Below are positions 5,382 through 7,467 of a stretch of 7,467 nucleotides of DNA, piece by piece; position 1 is the first letter of the stretch, and the number at the start of each line of letters is the position of its first letter. The notes below the pieces were generated by a model, which was given only the letters and a program-made list of their open reading frames with translations, made no database searches and was not told the DNA's origin. The DNA comes from an uncultured Bacillota bacterium. GTDB lineage: Bacteria > Bacillota > Clostridia > Christensenellales > UBA1242. Location of the stretch: the NCBI GenBank assembly GCA_947088415.1, contig CAMUGK010000042.1:1-7467 (forward strand). The letters are read 5' to 3'. Both the position numbers and the translations under genes were made by a program.

Positions 5382-5738
5382 CTATTTTTTAGTTTTACTT
5401 TTAAAGATTAATGCAAAGATAAAAGCAAAGAAAACTGCTGCTGCAATACCTGCCGCTGTGGCTTCTAACCCGCCTGTAAAAATGCCCAAGATGCCTTTTG
5501 ATTTTACAGCACCAATTGCACCTTTTGCGAGAGATGCACCAAAGCCTATAATTGGCACATTAATACCTGCCCTTGCAAAACCAGAGATATAATCATAAAC
5601 ACCTATTGCCTGCAAAAAGACTCCGACAAGCTCAAACAAAACTAAAATTCTAGCCGAAGTTATATTTGTTTTGATGATAAGTATTTCGCCTATCATACAA
5701 ACAACCCCACCAATTAAAAACACCCATAGATAATACAC
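5382..5738 (-). CDS. spoVAE: Stage V sporulation protein AE (SpoVAE)
   Basis: This 118-residue integral membrane protein is part of the SpoVA system that moves Ca-dipicolinate across the spore inner membrane. It is almost wholly hydrophobic, with about three to four membrane segments (around 3-22, 30-50 or so, 60-75, 92-113) and a basic C-terminal tail. The signature GVYDYISGFARAGINVPIIGFG (46-67) parallels the GVYDKIGKFAGGG...VPITGFS stretch in the SpoVAC of this window, as expected for related families. I chose the GTG at 5738, which overlaps the spoVAD stop by one base (TAGTG). A strong GAGGGGG site lies in the last spoVAD codons seven bases upstream, and the length suits the family. A start at 5771 would add 11 non-conserved residues. 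Confidence 0.93.
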   Translation of the reverse strand: MYYLWVFLIGGVVCMIGEILIIKTNITSARILVLFELVGVFLQAIGVYDYISGFARAGINVPIIGFGASLAKGAIGAVKSKGILGIFTGGLEATAAGIAAAVFFAFIFALIFKSKTKK

Positions 5739-6739
5739 TATTTCACCCCCTCTATAACCACTGCATGACAAACCCCAGGGATTGTATCCCCTTGTTGAGT
5801 TGCAGTTGTTGAAAGCAGTGCCCCCGTTGGCATGAATAAAACTTTTTTATACTTTCCTTCTCTAAGCTTTTGCATTATGAACGAGTTTAACAAGGTTGCA
5901 CTACATCCACAACCCGAACCTCCACAAAGAGTTGCCTGTTCACGCGTGAAATACATCTGTCCACAATCGTTATAATTTAGTCCAAGTTTAATGCCTTGGT
6001 CTTCCATTAAATCTATCAAAATTTCACTGCCAAGTTTGCCAAGGTCACCTGTTACAATAAGGTCATAATCATCTGGAGTTGTTTTTGTGTCACGAAAGTG
6101 AGAAAGCATGGTGTCCATTGCAGCTGGTGCCATTGCAGCACCCATATCATTAACATCATTAATTCCCCAATCTATAACCTTACCAAAAGTTACACTTGCA
6201 ATTGTTGGCCCAATACCTTTTTTAGATAAAACGCACGCCCCTGCACCTGTTACTGTCCATTGTGATGTTGGTGGACGTTGATTGCCAAGTTCCAAAGGAA
6301 AGCGAAATTGTCTTTCAGCTGTTGAAAAGTGAGAAGCGGTTGAACAAACGATATTATCAAAATGCCCACCTTCAATTAACGAAGCACCTATTGCCAAGCT
6401 TTCACTCATGGTTGAGCATGCACCAAATAGCCCAAGATATGCAAAATTAAACTGTCTTGCAGCATAAGATGAACTTATAATTTGATTTAACAAATCGCCA
6501 GCAAGCATAAGGTCAACGCTTGATGGTTTAATTTTTGCCGATTGAATTGCACCTGTAATTGCCTGCTCAATCATTTTTCGTTCGGCTTTTTCATAACTAT
6601 CCTCGCCAAAACTGTCATCTTTCATGACATAATCAAAATACTTGCCAAAATTACCCTGCCCTTCTTTTGGCCCAACAATTGAATAACTGCCTGTTATAAT
6701 AGGTTTGTTTTTAAAAATTACAGTTTGTGTATTTGCCAT
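5738..6739 (-). CDS. spoVAD: Stage V sporulation protein AD (SpoVAD)
   Basis: SpoVAD is the thiolase-fold, dipicolinate-binding peripheral subunit of the SpoVA complex on the spore inner membrane. The 333-residue product has the usual family length. Recognisable blocks are the N-terminal IITGSYSIVGPKEGQG (14-29), GDLLNQI (81-87), FGACSTMSES (105-114, Cys108 at the position of the thiolase cysteine), RPPTSQWTVTGAGA (155-168), GDLGKLG (231-237), YNDCGQMYF (256-264), the Gly/Cys-rich GGSGCGCSA (273-281) and PTGALLS (304-310). The start at ATG 6739 is set by AGGGG five bases upstream, which itself overlaps the spoVAC stop; the gap to spoVAC is 8 nt. An in-frame start at 6838 would only read through spoVAC. 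It is the middle gene of the spoVACDE operon. Confidence 0.96.
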   Translation of the reverse strand: MANTQTVIFKNKPIITGSYSIVGPKEGQGNFGKYFDYVMKDDSFGEDSYEKAERKMIEQAITGAIQSAKIKPSSVDLMLAGDLLNQIISSSYAARQFNFAYLGLFGACSTMSESLAIGASLIEGGHFDNIVCSTASHFSTAERQFRFPLELGNQRPPTSQWTVTGAGACVLSKKGIGPTIASVTFGKVIDWGINDVNDMGAAMAPAAMDTMLSHFRDTKTTPDDYDLIVTGDLGKLGSEILIDLMEDQGIKLGLNYNDCGQMYFTREQATLCGGSGCGCSATLLNSFIMQKLREGKYKKVLFMPTGALLSTTATQQGDTIPGVCHAVVIEGVK

Positions 6740-6747
6740 AAACACCC

Positions 6748-7194
6748 CTAAACAAAAAGATAAATTAAGCCTACAAGCATGCTTGCAATCACACCAAAAA
6801 CAATAACTGGCCCTGCAATTGTGAACATTTTTACACAAATGCCATAAACAATTCCTTCATGTTTAAATTCAATAGCAGGACTTGTGATTGAGTTAGAAAA
6901 ACCTGTAATCGGCACAATCGAACCACCACCTGCAAATTTGCCAATCTTGTCATAAACTCCAATGCCAGTAAGAAAAGATGCCAAAAATATAAGGGTTACT
7001 AATGTTAACGCCCACGCTGTTTGTTCTGAAATATTTGGAAACCACAAAAGAAGAAGGTCATTTATGCCTTGACCTAAAACGCAGATAAGTCCACCTATCC
7101 AAAATGAATTGAAAAGTGTTGGCCATGCCCTTGTTTTAGGAATTTTTGCTTGGACATATTTATTATAAGCTTGATTTCGCTTTTTATCTTCCAT
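6748..7194 (-). CDS. spoVAC: Stage V sporulation protein AC (SpoVAC)
   Basis: This is a 148-residue inner-membrane protein. In B. subtilis SpoVAC is described as a mechanosensitive channel component of the dipicolinate transport system. A charged N-terminus (MEDKKRNQAYNKYV) is followed by about four membrane segments (around 31-52, 58-78, 92-104 as a re-entrant or short segment, and 115-147). The signature GIGVYDKIGKFAGGG (77-91) and VPITGFSNSI (94-103) is clear. ATG 7194 is chosen because AAAGGAG lies five bases upstream; an upstream in-frame ATG at 7236 lacks a ribosome site and would add 14 unlike residues. It is the first gene of the operon. Only a weak sigma-G-like pair (TGTTTA, 16 nt, CAATATT on the minus strand) is visible upstream. 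Confidence 0.95.
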   Translation of the reverse strand: MEDKKRNQAYNKYVQAKIPKTRAWPTLFNSFWIGGLICVLGQGINDLLLLWFPNISEQTAWALTLVTLIFLASFLTGIGVYDKIGKFAGGGSIVPITGFSNSITSPAIEFKHEGIVYGICVKMFTIAGPVIVFGVIASMLVGLIYLFV

Positions 7195-7255
7195 AAACTC
7201 TCCTTTAGTTTTTATTAAATATTGCCCAAAAAACAAAATTTAAACATTTTTTGAA

Positions 7256-7285
7256 TGCATAAGATTTTCTTTTTGGCACAATCTA
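7256..7285 (+). promoter_or_regulatory. Candidate sigma-G promoter of the divergent lipoprotein gene
   Basis: TGCATA (7256-7261) matches the forespore sigma-G -35 consensus TGMATA. After a 17-nt spacer CAATCTA (7279-7285) matches the -10 CATAMTA at five of seven positions. It sits just before the AAGGAG site of the lipoprotein ORF. Location next to spoVA, a forespore operon, makes this plausible. Confidence 0.45.
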
Positions 7286-7302
7286 AAATAAAGGAGTTAA
7301 TT

Positions 7303-7443
7303 ATGAAAAAATTATTTGTTTATTCAATTTGCACACTTGCATCAATTGCCTTTATCGGCTGTGGAAGCAATTCAACCGACAGCACAATTCGTGACCTAAA
7401 CTCACAATTAAGCCATGTCAACAGCAGTATTTCAAGCATATAA
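7303..7443 (+). CDS. Short putative lipoprotein, possibly truncated
   Basis: This 46-codon ORF encodes a lipoprotein-like N-terminus. MKK is followed by a hydrophobic signal segment and a lipobox-like FIGC with Cys20 as the lipid-modified residue, then a Ser/Asn-rich, weakly amphipathic stretch (21-46). AAGGAG six bases upstream of the ATG and a sigma-G-like promoter support real expression. The reading frame meets TAA at 7441-7443, but the remaining eight codons to the window edge keep open in the same frame and look protein-like (EQDMYSNY). It may be a genuine mini-lipoprotein, the broken start of a longer spore lipoprotein, or a base-call error. I do not recognise the family. It is divergent from spoVAC. 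Confidence 0.55.
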   Translation: MKKLFVYSICTLASIAFIGCGSNSTDSTIRDLNSQLSHVNSSISSI

Positions 7444-7467
7444 GAACAAGATATGTATTCAAATTAT

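Noticed and set aside
6740..6838. N-terminal extension of SpoVAD by 33 residues
   Set aside because: The extension is an out-of-frame reading of the spoVAC 3' end; the ATG at 6739 has its own AGGGG site and matches the family start.

Overview
The window is AT-rich, low-GC bacterial DNA using the standard bacterial code (TGA is a stop in two genes). It carries endospore-specific genes: spoVAC, spoVAD, spoVAE and a yunB homologue. Together with AGGAG-type ribosome binding sites and the small three-gene spoVA set, this points to a spore-forming Firmicute of the class Clostridia, possibly an uncultured gut lineage. The class is well supported; the lineage is a guess.

Layout: (a) 1-480 holds a tRNA-Leu(CAA) gene on the plus strand with a terminator. 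It is preceded by an 83-nt element present twice; the upstream copy includes the leader and the first ~17 nt of a tRNA-like sequence, then diverges. (b) 480-600 is intergenic, with four TCTAACAAT repeats. (c) 630-2613, minus strand, is a tight three-gene operon: a ComF-like phosphoribosyltransferase, a DprA/SLOG-like Rossmann protein and a small HAD hydrolase. It has its own candidate promoter, operator-like inverted repeat, 5' stem-loop and terminator. This is the accessory module and the best candidate for an undescribed system. (d) 2753-3745, minus, is trpS with a clear sigma-A type promoter. (e) 3796-4500, minus, is an unrecognised membrane-anchored protein with a BIG2-type Ig-like domain; upstream are three Spo0A-box-like sequences spaced 20-21 bp. 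(f) 4609-7194, minus, is the sporulation cluster spoVAC-spoVAD-spoVAE-yunB. (g) From 7303 on the plus strand, a short lipoprotein ORF diverges from spoVA behind a sigma-G-like promoter and stops after 46 codons close to the window edge.

How the genes fit together: SpoVAC, SpoVAD and SpoVAE belong to the inner-membrane channel system that moves dipicolinic acid into the developing forespore and releases it at germination. YunB is a sporulation protein of unclear mechanism. The 0A boxes suggest that the Ig-like protein may also be tied to sporulation entry. The PRTase-DprA-HAD operon has no evident link to sporulation. Its families suggest nucleotide or DNA-related chemistry (PRPP-dependent transfer, nucleotide or DNA binding by a Rossmann fold, phosphate removal), but its role cannot be read from the sequence.
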